Of a stretch of 13,908 bases of DNA, positions 1 to 6,876 are shown in pieces. This stretch comes from an uncultured Polymorphobacter sp. (GTDB taxonomy: Bacteria; Pseudomonadota; Alphaproteobacteria; Sphingomonadales; Sphingomonadaceae). How positions within the stretch are numbered: position 1 is the stretch's first letter; the number at the start of each line of letters is the position of its first letter. The notes under the pieces are model-generated. The model made no database searches. It was not told the origin of the DNA and saw only the letters and a list, made by a program, of their open reading frames with translations. The position numbers were made by a program, and so were the translations under genes. The stretch covers positions 1 through 13,908 of the forward strand of contig CALDHQ010000269.1 in NCBI GenBank assembly GCA_937894055.1. The letters are read 5' to 3'.

Positions 1-170
1 CCGCCGCGCCATTGCCCGTCATCCACGTCGATGACCTCGACGCGGCACTCACGGCGGTCACTCAGGCCGGCGGCGTTGTGACCAAGCCGGTGTTCGGCTT
101 TCCCGGCGGGCGGCGCTTTCATTTTCGCGATCCGGGCGGGAATGAACTGGCGGCGATGCAGGCGGACTAA
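1..170 (+). CDS. VOC/glyoxalase-fold protein, C-terminal fragment
   Basis: The reading frame is open from the window edge (first full codon at 3) to TAA at 168-170, so only about 55 C-terminal residues are visible. The segment VIHVDDLDAALTAVTQAGG followed by a final strand ending FRDPGGNELAAMQ is the typical second half of a vicinal-oxygen-chelate (glyoxalase/bleomycin-resistance) module. In that fold the last conserved Glu, here in GNEL, is often a metal ligand. The substrate cannot be told from this piece; many small family members are uncharacterised. In many alphaproteobacteria aroA precedes cmk, so finding a VOC gene here, separated from cmk by repeats, suggests local rearrangement. The family call is fairly secure and the specific function is unknown. 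Confidence 0.75.
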   Translation, partial: AAPLPVIHVDDLDAALTAVTQAGGVVTKPVFGFPGGRRFHFRDPGGNELAAMQAD

Positions 171-173
171 GAC

Positions 174-211
174 TTAAGGGCCTCCGGCGGGCAGGGGCTT
201 GCCCCTGCACC
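174..211 (+). repeat. Palindromic repeat family A, copy A1
   Basis: This 38-nt element starts just after the VOC stop codon. It has a conserved head (AAGGGCCTCCGGCGGGC) and a hairpin, GCAGGGG (191-197), loop CTTG, CCCCTGC (202-208). It is identical over its whole length to the reverse complement of copy A4 (6936-6973), about 6.7 kb away. The position right behind a stop codon and the hairpin suggest a REP-like element that may also act on mRNA 3' ends. That role is inferred. Confidence 0.85.
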
Positions 212-229
212 TATTTGTTGAAGAACCGG

Positions 230-295
230 GTCATTCCCGCGCAGGCGGGAATCCATCTTCGGCGCCGCATGGATTCCCGCCTACGCGGGAATGAC
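230..295. repeat. Inverted REP-like pair (ATTCCCGC...GCGGGAAT)
   Basis: Two 27-nt arms, 230-256 and 269-295, are reverse complements with a single mismatch (C243 against the T282 position), separated by 12 nt. Each arm also contains its own hairpin, ATTCCCGC and GCGGGAAT around a 4-nt loop. Repeats built on this core are widespread in intergenic regions of proteobacterial genomes, including sphingomonads and xanthomonads. Such sequences are usually non-autonomous REP/BIME-type elements. No transposase or RAYT gene is present in the window. Confidence 0.85.
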
Positions 296-306
296 AATGG
301 ATAAAT

Positions 307-342
307 GGGTGCAGGCCTCAGGCCTGCTCGCCGGAGGCTCTT
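307..342 (-). repeat. Palindromic repeat family A, copy A2 (inverted)
   Basis: This is a diverged, inverted copy of the 174-211 element. Read on the minus strand it begins AAGAGCCTCCGGCGAGC and then forms the hairpin GCAGGCC, 3-nt loop, GGCCTGC (arms 311-317 and 321-327). The stem sequence differs from copy A1, but both strands of the stem changed together. With A1 it brackets the inverted pair at 230-295, giving a nested symmetric block from 174 to 342. It ends 43 nt before the cmk start. Confidence 0.8.
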
Positions 343-385
343 CCCGCACTTGTCGCCCCCTGCTCTGTCGGTCTATGCCGCGCCC

Positions 386-1036
386 ATGACTTCGCACCGC
401 GCCATGATCATCGCCGTCGACGGCCCCGCCGCGAGCGGCAAGGGCACCATTGCGCGCGCACTGGGGCGGCATTTCGGGTTGCCGCATCTCGATACCGGCA
501 AGCTGTATCGCGCGGTCGGGCTGGCGCTGTTGCGCGCCGGGGTAGACCCCGCCGATGCGGTGGCGGCTGCGGCTGCGGCACGTGAGCTTGATGCCGCGCT
601 GCTCGATGATATGGCGATCACCGATGACGCGACCGCCGCTGCAGCATCGATCGTGTCGGCGCATCCGGCGGTGCGGGCGGCGTTGATCGACCGCCAGCGG
701 GCATTTGCCGGTCAGGCCGGCGGCGCGGTGCTCGATGGCCGCGATATTGCCACCGTTATCGCACCGCATGCAGACGCCAAATTGTTCGTGACCGCCAGCC
801 CGCCGGTGCGTGCGGCGCGGCGTCATGCCGAGCTGACGGGCAAGGGCCAAAGCGTCGAGTTGGCAACTATTCTTGCCGATATTCAGGCGCGTGATGCGCG
901 CGATTCGAACCGCGCTGCGGCGCCGCTGGTGCAGGCTGCCGATGCTGCCTTGCTCGATACGAGTGAAATGAGTATAGACGCGGCCGTCGAACGGGCCGTG
1001 GCGCTGGTCAAGGCGCAGCTCGCAGCGGCAGCTTGA
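386..1036 (+). CDS. cmk: Cytidylate kinase
   Basis: The product transfers phosphate from ATP to CMP or dCMP in the cytosol, a step of pyrimidine nucleotide synthesis and salvage. The 216-residue protein has the P-loop GPAASGKGT at residues 13-21. It also has the [10 protein letters not shown] substrate segment, the DGRDIATVI motif, and the late signature [20 protein letters not shown] with the paired Arg and Asp residues typical of Cmk. Length matches the family (about 210-230). The frame is open upstream to 305, but that extension runs through repeat A2, so ATG 386 is preferred. ATG 404, just before the first beta strand (MIIAVDGP), is the alternative. Neither start has a strong Shine-Dalgarno. 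The downstream neighbour is rpsA, the usual bacterial arrangement. Confidence 0.95.
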   Translation: MTSHRAMIIAVDGPAASGKGTIARALGRHFGLPHLDTGKLYRAVGLALLRAGVDPADAVAAAAAARELDAALLDDMAITDDATAAAASIVSAHPAVRAALIDRQRAFAGQAGGAVLDGRDIATVIAPHADAKLFVTASPPVRAARRHAELTGKGQSVELATILADIQARDARDSNRAAAPLVQAADAALLDTSEMSIDAAVERAVALVKAQLAAAA

Positions 1037-1047
1037 AGGCAATTTCG

Positions 1048-1090
1048 TGCATGGACGGGCCACCAGCCCGTTGCCGTGCATTTTCCTTTG
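1048..1090 (+). terminator. Terminator-like hairpin between cmk and rpsA
   Basis: A stem forms between TGCATGG/ACGGGC (from 1048) and GCCCGT/CCGTGCA (to 1080), with loop CACCA, a small bulge and one G-U pair. It is followed directly by TTTTCCTTT at 1081-1089. The hairpin plus T-rich tract begins 12 nt after the cmk stop. It could end part of the cmk transcript or attenuate read-through into rpsA. The T tract is interrupted, so efficiency is uncertain. Confidence 0.5.
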
Positions 1091-1116
1091 CGCTGCAGTT
1101 TTCGACGGACAAGGGG

Positions 1117-1165
1117 AGCATGGCATGGTGCCATGCTTCGGCGAAGAACGGGTGGCATGGTGCCA
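1117..1165 (+). promoter_or_regulatory. Twin palindromes in the rpsA leader
   Basis: A perfect 9-bp inverted repeat (AGCATGGCA, TGG, TGCCATGCT) occupies 1117-1137. Its core TGGCATGGTGCCA recurs at 1153-1165. The two cores start 32 bp apart, close to three helical turns, and lie 69-113 nt before the rpsA start. They could be hairpins in the mRNA leader or a tandem operator for a dimeric DNA-binding protein. Ribosomal protein S1 represses its own translation in E. coli, but no such leader is established here, so the role is inferred. Confidence 0.4.
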
Positions 1166-1233
1166 TTCGGGGCAATGACCGGACAAGCCGCGTGCAGCGG
1201 TCGGCGCCCGACAAGACGAAGGTTATGAACTAG

Positions 1234-2973
1234 ATGGCATCTTCTGCCCAACCGACCCGCGATGATTTCGCAGCCATGCTCGAAAGCTCGCTCGGCAAGA
1301 ACCAGAGCTTTGAAGGCCGCGTCGTCAAGGGACGCGTCACCGCGATCGAGAATGATCTCGCGGTTATCGATGTCGGACTGAAGTCCGAAGGCCGTGTCGC
1401 GCTGCGCGAATTCGCTGCACCCGGCATGAAGGCTGAACTCAAGGTCGGCGACGAAGTCGAAGTCTATGTCGACCGCGTCGAAAACGCCCAGGGCGAAGCG
1501 ATGCTGTCGCGCGACCGTGCGCGCCGCGAAGGCGCCTGGGACGCTCTCGAAACGCAGTACGCCGCGAATGAGCGCGTCGAAGGCGTCATCTTCGGCCGCG
1601 TCAAGGGCGGCTTCACTGTCGACCTCAGCGGCGCCGTGGCGTTTCTGCCCGGTTCGCAGGTCGATATCCGCCCGGTGCGCGATGTCACCCCGCTGATGAA
1701 CCTGCCGCAGCCGTTCGTGATCCTGAAGATGGACCGCAAGCGCGGCAACATCGTCGTGTCGCGTCGCTCGATCCTCGAAGAAACCCGCGCCGAAGCCCGC
1801 ACCGGTCTGATCCAGTCGCTCGCCGAAGGCCAGATTGTCGACGGCGTCGTCAAGAACATCACCGATTACGGTGCGTTCGTCGACCTCGGCGGCATCGACG
1901 GCCTGCTGCATGTCACCGACATGAGCTACAAGCGCGTCGGCCACCCGAGCGAAGTGCTCAACATCGGCGACACGCTGCGCGTGCAGATCGTCCGCATCAA
2001 CCGCGACACGCAGCGCATCAGCCTCGGCATGAAGCAGCTCGAAGCCGATCCGTGGAGCGCTGCTGCTGCCAAGTATCCGGTTGACGGCAAGTTCAAGGGC
2101 CGCGTCACCAACATCACCGAATACGGCGCGTTCGTCGAACTCGAACCCGGCATCGAAGGCCTGGTGCACGTTTCGGAAATGTCGTGGGTCAAGAAGAACG
2201 TCCACCCCGGCAAGATCGTTTCGACGAGCCAGGAAGTCGAAGTCATCGTGCTCGAAGTCGATGAAGACAAGCGCCGCATCAGCCTCGGCCTCAAGCAGGC
2301 CCAGCGCAACCCGTGGGAAGTCTTCGCCGAAGCGCATCCGGTGGGCTCGATCGTCGAAGGCGAAGTCAAGAACGCCACCGAATTCGGCCTGTTCATCGGG
2401 CTCGACGGCGATGTCGATGGCATGGTCCACATGTCGGATATCGCGTTCGGCCTGACCGGCGAACAGGCGCTGGCGCAGCACCACAAGGGTGAACGCGTCC
2501 GTGCCCAGGTTCTCGAAATCGACATCGAGAAGGAGCGCATCAGCCTCGGCATGAAGCAGCTCGATGAAACCCGCGTCAGCGGCGGCGCCACCGGCGCTGC
2601 AGCGGTTGCCGGTGAAGCCGGCAGCGAGTTCAAGAAGAACCAGGTCGTCACCGTGACGATGGTCGAAGCGCGCGACGGCGGCATCGAAGTCCAGGTTGGC
2701 GAAGATGGCCCGCTGGCGTTCATCAAGCGTGGCGACCTCAGCCGCGACCGCGACGAACAGCGCCCCGAACGCTTCCAGGTCGGCCAGAAGATCGACGCGA
2801 TGGTCATTGGTTTCGAACGCGGCAAGAAGCCGATGGTCTCGATCAAGGCCGCGCAGATCGCCCAGGACAAGGAAGCTGTCGAAAAGTACGGTTCGTCCGA
2901 CTCGGGCGCCTCGCTCGGCGACATCCTCGGTGCCGCGCTCAACCGCGCCAAGGAAGGCAGCGACAAGGCTTAA
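1234..2973 (+). CDS. rpsA: 30S ribosomal protein S1
   Basis: S1 binds mRNA at the small ribosomal subunit and helps initiation on structured or leaderless-weak messages. The 579-residue protein shows six S1 (OB-fold) repeats at about residues 25-95, 110-175, 198-268, 285-355, 370-442 and 465-540. The middle repeats carry the consensus ITDYGAFVDL / ITEYGAFVEL and end in the RISLGMKQL-type closing strand. E. coli S1 has 557 residues, so the length is normal. ATG 1234 is preceded by GAAGG (1218-1222) and directly abuts a TAG at 1231-1233. Codon use is strongly biased (GAA, AAG, CGC), as expected of a highly expressed gene. It lies downstream of cmk behind a 197-nt structured leader and is closed by a strong terminator. 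Confidence 0.98.
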   Translation: MASSAQPTRDDFAAMLESSLGKNQSFEGRVVKGRVTAIENDLAVIDVGLKSEGRVALREFAAPGMKAELKVGDEVEVYVDRVENAQGEAMLSRDRARREGAWDALETQYAANERVEGVIFGRVKGGFTVDLSGAVAFLPGSQVDIRPVRDVTPLMNLPQPFVILKMDRKRGNIVVSRRSILEETRAEARTGLIQSLAEGQIVDGVVKNITDYGAFVDLGGIDGLLHVTDMSYKRVGHPSEVLNIGDTLRVQIVRINRDTQRISLGMKQLEADPWSAAAAKYPVDGKFKGRVTNITEYGAFVELEPGIEGLVHVSEMSWVKKNVHPGKIVSTSQEVEVIVLEVDEDKRRISLGLKQAQRNPWEVFAEAHPVGSIVEGEVKNATEFGLFIGLDGDVDGMVHMSDIAFGLTGEQALAQHHKGERVRAQVLEIDIEKERISLGMKQLDETRVSGGATGAAAVAGEAGSEFKKNQVVTVTMVEARDGGIEVQVGEDGPLAFIKRGDLSRDRDEQRPERFQVGQKIDAMVIGFERGKKPMVSIKAAQIAQDKEAVEKYGSSDSGASLGDILGAALNRAKEGSDKA

Positions 2974-3007
2974 CTGCCGAACCGCTGACGACCAGCACAC
3001 GAACATC

Positions 3008-3040
3008 AAGCCCCGCCGATTGGTTTCGGCGGGGCTTTTT
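3008..3040 (+). terminator. Intrinsic terminator of rpsA
   Basis: The perfect 11-bp stem AAGCCCCGCCG / CGGCGGGGCTT (3008-3018 and 3027-3037) has an 8-nt loop and ends in a TTTTT run at 3036-3040. It lies 34 nt after the rpsA stop. This is a textbook rho-independent terminator and separates rpsA transcription from ihfB. Confidence 0.92.
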
Positions 3041-3139
3041 GTCGCCCGCCCAAGAATTCGGTGCAATTCCAGTAAAATGGAGTATCGTCTGGTGTTTGGG
3101 GGCTGATGGCGCGAGTCGCGGTTGGTAGATGGGGGATCT

Positions 3140-3421
3140 ATGATTCGGTCGGAACTGGTACAGGCAATCGCGGCGGCGAATCCGCAACTCACCAAGGAAA
3201 TCGTCGAAAACCTGATCGACACGATATTCGGCGAGATCACCGAAGCACTGGCCGCAAACCGCCGCGTCGAGCTGCGCGGCTTCGGCGCGTTTTCAACGCG
3301 CGCCCGCGATGCCCGCGTCGGCCGCAACCCGCGCACCGGCACATCGGTGTCGGTCAGCGCCAAGCGCGTGCCCTATTTCAAGCCCGGCAAGGAATTACGC
3401 GAACGCCTCAACTTGTCGTAG
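3140..3421 (+). CDS. ihfB: Integration host factor subunit beta
   Basis: This subunit pairs with IHF alpha (encoded elsewhere) to form a DNA-bending nucleoid protein. The complex is used in transcription, replication and recombination. The 93-residue sequence is a complete HU/IHF fold: [18 protein letters not shown] at the start, [11 protein letters not shown] before the arm, the arm-tip signature GRNPRTG that carries the intercalating Pro, and [11 protein letters not shown] at the end. [10 protein letters not shown] and the N-terminal MIRSEL favour the beta subunit over HU or IHF alpha. ATG 3140 is chosen because GGGGGA lies immediately upstream (3131-3136); a TTG at 3122 would only add six unconserved residues. 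Since rpsA ends in a terminator, the gene probably has its own promoter in 3041-3130. A TAAAAT at 3073-3078 could be a -10 box, but no convincing -35 is visible. Confidence 0.95.
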   Translation: MIRSELVQAIAAANPQLTKEIVENLIDTIFGEITEALAANRRVELRGFGAFSTRARDARVGRNPRTGTSVSVSAKRVPYFKPGKELRERLNLS

Positions 3422-3452
3422 AGGCGCGCACTCGCCAGCTTGCCAAGCCCAT

Positions 3453-3539
3453 GCCCACGTGGCGGAACTGGTAGACGCAAGGGACTTAAAATCCCTCGGC
3501 CGCAAGGCCGTGCCGGTTCGATTCCGGCCGTGGGCACCA
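3453..3539 (+). tRNA. tRNA-Leu (anticodon UAA)
   Basis: The acceptor stem GCCCACG (3453-3459) pairs with CGTGGGC (3529-3535), followed by A and an encoded CCA (3537-3539). The D arm GGCGGAACTGGTAGACGC, anticodon stem AGGGA/TCCCT, a class II long variable arm and the T arm GGTTCGATTCC are all present. The anticodon loop CTTAAAA reads TAA at positions 34-36, which decodes UUA/UUG. At 87 nt with a long variable arm it is a normal leucine tRNA. It starts 31 nt after the ihfB stop. Confidence 0.97.
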
Positions 3540-3675
3540 TTTGTTTGCGGGGATTGGCGCGTGCCTGAGCGCGTTTGACTTATCATTGGACAATAATCGC
3601 GATATCCGTCATTTTCCCGGTATTGGCGCAAACTGCCGCGGCATACGGCGTTTGCTGAATCGGGGAGACTTTGAA

Positions 3676-3882
3676 ATGCCAACGACACGTGGTGGTGGTG
3701 ATGCCGGTGGCCGCAGTGGCGGTCGCGCTCCCGGTACTGATGAAGTTGCGCCCGCGGGCACGACCGAGCGTGGCGGCGGTGACGCCGGCGGACGCAGCGG
3801 CGGTCGTGGCGGCGGTGACGCCGGTGGCCGCAGCGGCGGTCGTGGCGGCGGCGACGCCGGCGGACGCAGCGGCGGACGCTAA
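3676..3882 (+). CDS. Small Gly/Arg/Asp repeat protein, four GGGDAGGRSGGR units
   Basis: The 68-residue product starts MPTTR and contains four exact copies of GGGDAGGRSGGR, at residues 6-17, 33-44, 45-56 and 57-68. Copies 2-4 are head to tail and end exactly at the C-terminus. A 15-residue spacer with the segment APGTDEVAPAG follows copy 1. There is no signal peptide or membrane segment, and the composition suggests a disordered, net-basic chain. ATG 3676 has a good ribosome site (GGGGAG, 3662-3667). The frame stays open upstream to 3541, but that part lacks repeats. Copies 1 and 2 differ in 7 of 12 codons, all synonymously, which argues that the peptide is translated and selected. I know no named family. 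The next gene, 153 nt on and on the same strand, is a CHAT-domain protein, so a partner or substrate role is possible but unproven. RGG-like nucleic-acid binding is an alternative. Confidence 0.75.
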   Translation: MPTTRGGGDAGGRSGGRAPGTDEVAPAGTTERGGGDAGGRSGGRGGGDAGGRSGGRGGGDAGGRSGGR

Positions 3883-3890
3883 GACCATGC

Positions 3891-3950
3891 GCCGGTCGCA
3901 GCGACCGGCCTGACGACAAGACGCCGGCGCCGGAGTTCCAGCGCCGGCGT
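3891..3950 (+). terminator. Two tandem hairpins after the repeat-protein gene
   Basis: Nine-base arms GCCGGTCGC and GCGACCGGC (3891-3909) meet around a single base. A second hairpin with perfect 10-bp arms ACGCCGGCGC / GCGCCGGCGT (3921-3930 and 3941-3950) has a 10-nt loop. The following TGTTGCAATTT is only moderately T-rich. The hairpins begin 8 nt after the stop codon. They probably terminate or attenuate the short transcript, or protect its 3' end, before the CHAT gene. Confidence 0.55.
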
Positions 3951-4035
3951 TGTTGCAATTTCGGACGATTGGCGCGAGTGAACAAACCCGCCTGCGTGCC
4001 GCACAATCCGACGCCACAAAAACTGGTCCGAACCC

Positions 4036-6873
4036 ATGGCCGACACCAAATCCTCCCCCGCCGACGCACCCGCCGACGCGCTGCGCCTGACCGTCGTCAA
4101 CGGCGACCTGTCCTACGCGCACTATCCGGTCATCGTCGGGCATTTCGCCGGCGATTCGATTTCCGGCCCCGAAGCGCGGCTCGATGCGGCGCTCGATGGC
4201 GCATTGTCGCGGCGCTATGCGCTCGGCATCTATCCCGCCGGCGTCGGCAGCGTCAGCTATGCCGCGCAGCCTGTTGACCGGCGCCCCGGCGGCGTCGTCG
4301 TCGGGCTGGGCAATATCGCCGACTTCAGTGCCGGTACGATCCGCAGCGCGCTGATTGCCGGGCTGATCGAACTGGCGCTCGGCGAAGGCCAGATCGCCCG
4401 CGTCCGCGATACCATCGGGCGCCTCGATGGCGGCACCAACCCCGCCCCGCGCAACGGCGCCGCGATGGTGATGATCGGCACGCGCACCGGCGTCGTGTCG
4501 ATGACCGACACGCTGGCGGCCATGCTCGGCGCCATTGTCGAAGCACAGCGCCGGCTCGCCGAGCAGAAGCTGCGGCCGTTCACCAAAATCCAGATCTTCG
4601 CGTATATGGAAGACACCGCGCACACGATCTGGCACACGCTCGACCGGCTGATCGCCACCCCGCAGTTCCGCGGTGCCTTCGCGCTCGACGGCGAAGTCGC
4701 CTACCGCGACGGCGCCGCGCGGCGTATTGCCCGCGACGAAAATCTCGATGCCTGGCGCGCGCTGCAGATTCAGGAGGCCGCGCTCGCCGATGGCAGCAAG
4801 GGGCTGCGCTTCGCGTCGATCGGCGGCAGCGCCCGCGCCGAAGGCATGCTCGTCGCCGGCAACCGCGAATTCGTCGATAAATTTGCCGCGACCATCTACA
4901 ACACGCACGAACCCGCCGCCGCATGGCAGGCCGCCGCGCGGTCGCTCTATCAGTTGATCTGGCCGCAGCAGCTCAAGGCGACGCGCTTCGACAACCGCCA
5001 CCTGCGCCTCATCCTCGATACGACGGCGGCGTCGCTGCCGTTCGAACTGATGGACGACCGTCAGGATCACGAGGCGGAACTTGATGGCAGCCGCCCGCCG
5101 GCGGTACGCTTCGGCATCCTGCGCCAGCTCATCCAGCAGGACTATGCGCGCCGCCAGACCGCCGCATCGGGCGAACGCACTGCACTCGTCATCGGCGACC
5201 CGCACGACGGTGACTGGAACTTCGGCTTCAACCGCCTGCCCGGCGCGCAAGCCGAAGCCACATTGGTCGCCGACCAGCTCGAACAGGCCGGCTACGCCGT
5301 CACCCGGCTGATCGGCGCGGGCAATCCGCCCGAAACCGTCATCGAACATGTGCTGCGCGGCGGTTGGACGGTGCTGCACGTATCGGCGCACGGCATTTTC
5401 GATTTCACCTTCAAGCGCGAAGCGGACCTCGAAGACTCCGGCGCCATCCCCGCCGGCAGCGCCCAGCGCTACACCGGCGTACTGCTTGGCGACCACATCG
5501 TCATCAGCCCCGCCATCCTGCAGGCGATGCCCGATCCGCCGACCTTCGCGTTCATCAACTGCTGCGAGCTCGCGGCGATTTCACCGCGCCAGGAAGAACG
5601 CTTCCACACCAGCGGCCGCCCGGAGTTCGCCGCGAGCTTTGCCGCGCAACTCATCGCCATGGGCACCCGCGCCGTCATCGCCGCCGGCTGGACGGTCGAT
5701 GACAAGGGCGGGAAGCTGTTCGGCGGCGAAATCTACAAGGGCCTGCTGGCGAACAGCGCCGGCTTCGGCGAAGTCGTGCTGAACGCCCGCACCGCCGTCT
5801 ATGAGGCCAACCCCGATGACAGCACCTGGGGCGCCTACCAATGCTACGGCGAGCCCGACTGGCGGCTGAGCCCGAAGAATGGCGACGAACCCGCCACCAC
5901 CACCTCGCTGCCGCACGGTGCGCGCCTCGCTTTCGCCTCGCCCGCCGAAGCCATCGCCTTCATCGACACCATCCGCGAACAGATCGAAGTCGGCTCGGGC
6001 CGCGCCGGCCAGCGCGATGCGCTGCTCAAGTCACTGACCACGCTACAAACCCGTTTCGACAAGCGCGGCTGGCTCGGCCGCCCGCACGTCGCCGAAGCCT
6101 TGGGCCGTGCCTTTGCCGCGCTCAACGAATCCACCGGCGCGATTTCGTTGTTCGAACGCGCGCTCCACGAAGATGCGCTGCCGTCGGTGCAGCTGCTCGA
6201 ACAGCTCGCGACGCTGCGGCTGCGCGCCGCCGTCGCACCGCTGGAGGGCGGCGGCTTCGCCCCCGACGCGTTCGACCGCATCGCCGCCGTCCGCGCCGAT
6301 ATCGAGGCGCTGTGCAAGATCGCCGGCCCCACCGTCGAACGGCTGACGCTGATCGGCGCCACGCACAAGCGTGAGGCGCTGCTGCAAACCGGCGCCACCG
6401 TCGATGCGACGCTTTCCACGATGCGCGACTGCTACCGCGCCGCCTGGGCGCTCGCGCACAGCCGCGGCGATGCCAATGCCTATTACCCCGGCCAGCTGGT
6501 CGTCGAGGCCGGGCTGCTCATCGACCTGCGCGCCGGCCATGCCGCCAGCGACGCCACCAAGGCCGACCTCACCCAACTCGCCGCCGACCTCGCCGTGGGC
6601 GAGGAACAGCTCGACGACTATTGGCACGCCGCCAGCCGCGCCGGCTACTTGCTGTTCGAACAGCTCGCTGCCGGCACACTGTCACAAGCCGCACACGACG
6701 CCATCGTCCACTGCTACGACAAGGTCATGCTCCGCTGCGGCAGCAATTTCGAATTCGAAACCACGCTGTCCGACATGCGCTACATGCGCACCCAGCTTGG
6801 CTCCGGCAATGGCGCTGCCGCCGCCGCATGGATTGCGTCGATCGAGGATGCGATTGCGCGGTTGGAGGCGTAG
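4036..6873 (+). CDS. CHAT-domain (caspase-like) protein with M17-N-like and helical C-terminal regions
   Basis: This is a 945-residue, probably cytoplasmic protein with no signal peptide. Residues about 15-130 resemble the macro-like N-terminal domain of M17 leucyl aminopeptidases: VIVGHFAGD, LDAALDGALS, then RPGGVVVGLGN followed by a helix. Residues 140-260 are helical. Residues about 280-615 form the CHAT domain: LRLILDTTAASLPFELM, the His motif VLHVSAHG with the candidate catalytic His452, and FINCCELA with the candidate nucleophile Cys510 (Cys509 sits where most relatives have Ala). It closes with WGAYQCYGEPDWRL. Residues 650-945 are Ala-rich paired helices, including a TPR-like stretch (LGRAFAALNESTGAISLFERAL). 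CHAT proteins are clan CD cysteine peptidases related to caspases and separase, and several act in prokaryotic immunity or programmed death. ATG 4036 is the first in frame and has a weak ribosome site. The substrate is unknown; the upstream repeat protein is a candidate. Confidence 0.88.
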   Translation: MADTKSSPADAPADALRLTVVNGDLSYAHYPVIVGHFAGDSISGPEARLDAALDGALSRRYALGIYPAGVGSVSYAAQPVDRRPGGVVVGLGNIADFSAGTIRSALIAGLIELALGEGQIARVRDTIGRLDGGTNPAPRNGAAMVMIGTRTGVVSMTDTLAAMLGAIVEAQRRLAEQKLRPFTKIQIFAYMEDTAHTIWHTLDRLIATPQFRGAFALDGEVAYRDGAARRIARDENLDAWRALQIQEAALADGSKGLRFASIGGSARAEGMLVAGNREFVDKFAATIYNTHEPAAAWQAAARSLYQLIWPQQLKATRFDNRHLRLILDTTAASLPFELMDDRQDHEAELDGSRPPAVRFGILRQLIQQDYARRQTAASGERTALVIGDPHDGDWNFGFNRLPGAQAEATLVADQLEQAGYAVTRLIGAGNPPETVIEHVLRGGWTVLHVSAHGIFDFTFKREADLEDSGAIPAGSAQRYTGVLLGDHIVISPAILQAMPDPPTFAFINCCELAAISPRQEERFHTSGRPEFAASFAAQLIAMGTRAVIAAGWTVDDKGGKLFGGEIYKGLLANSAGFGEVVLNARTAVYEANPDDSTWGAYQCYGEPDWRLSPKNGDEPATTTSLPHGARLAFASPAEAIAFIDTIREQIEVGSGRAGQRDALLKSLTTLQTRFDKRGWLGRPHVAEALGRAFAALNESTGAISLFERALHEDALPSVQLLEQLATLRLRAAVAPLEGGGFAPDAFDRIAAVRADIEALCKIAGPTVERLTLIGATHKREALLQTGATVDATLSTMRDCYRAAWALAHSRGDANAYYPGQLVVEAGLLIDLRAGHAASDATKADLTQLAADLAVGEEQLDDYWHAASRAGYLLFEQLAAGTLSQAAHDAIVHCYDKVMLRCGSNFEFETTLSDMRYMRTQLGSGNGAAAAAWIASIEDAIARLEA

Positions 6874-6876
6874 TTC

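Noticed and set aside
305..385. N-terminal extension of Cmk by 27 residues
   Set aside because: The extension translates the palindromic repeat A2 and has no family resemblance; the Cmk fold starts right after ATG 386 or 404.
1033..1233. A 66-codon frame starting at a TTG that overlaps the cmk stop and ending directly before the rpsA ATG
   Set aside because: The exact fit is curious, but the peptide is unlike any family I know, its codon use differs from its neighbours, and it crosses the hairpins and palindromes. A structured leader explains the region better.
883..3363. A long open frame (826 codons) on the minus strand
   Set aside because: It lies antisense to cmk and rpsA, which are certain. 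Its protein is low-complexity Asp/Ala/Val-rich, as expected from the reverse of strongly biased GC-rich codons.
3691..3879. Possible CRISPR-like or satellite array
   Set aside because: The repeats are direct, in-frame 36-nt coding units without unique spacers, and they vary only at synonymous sites.
3453..4035. tRNA-Leu 3' end as an integration site for a CHAT-bearing island
   Set aside because: tRNA genes are common attachment sites and the CHAT cassette follows directly, but I saw no duplicated tRNA 3' end and no integrase in the window.
3583..5496. A 637-codon open frame on the minus strand
   Set aside because: It is antisense to the repeat protein and the CHAT gene. It has no recognisable domain, whereas the plus strand has clear CHAT motifs.
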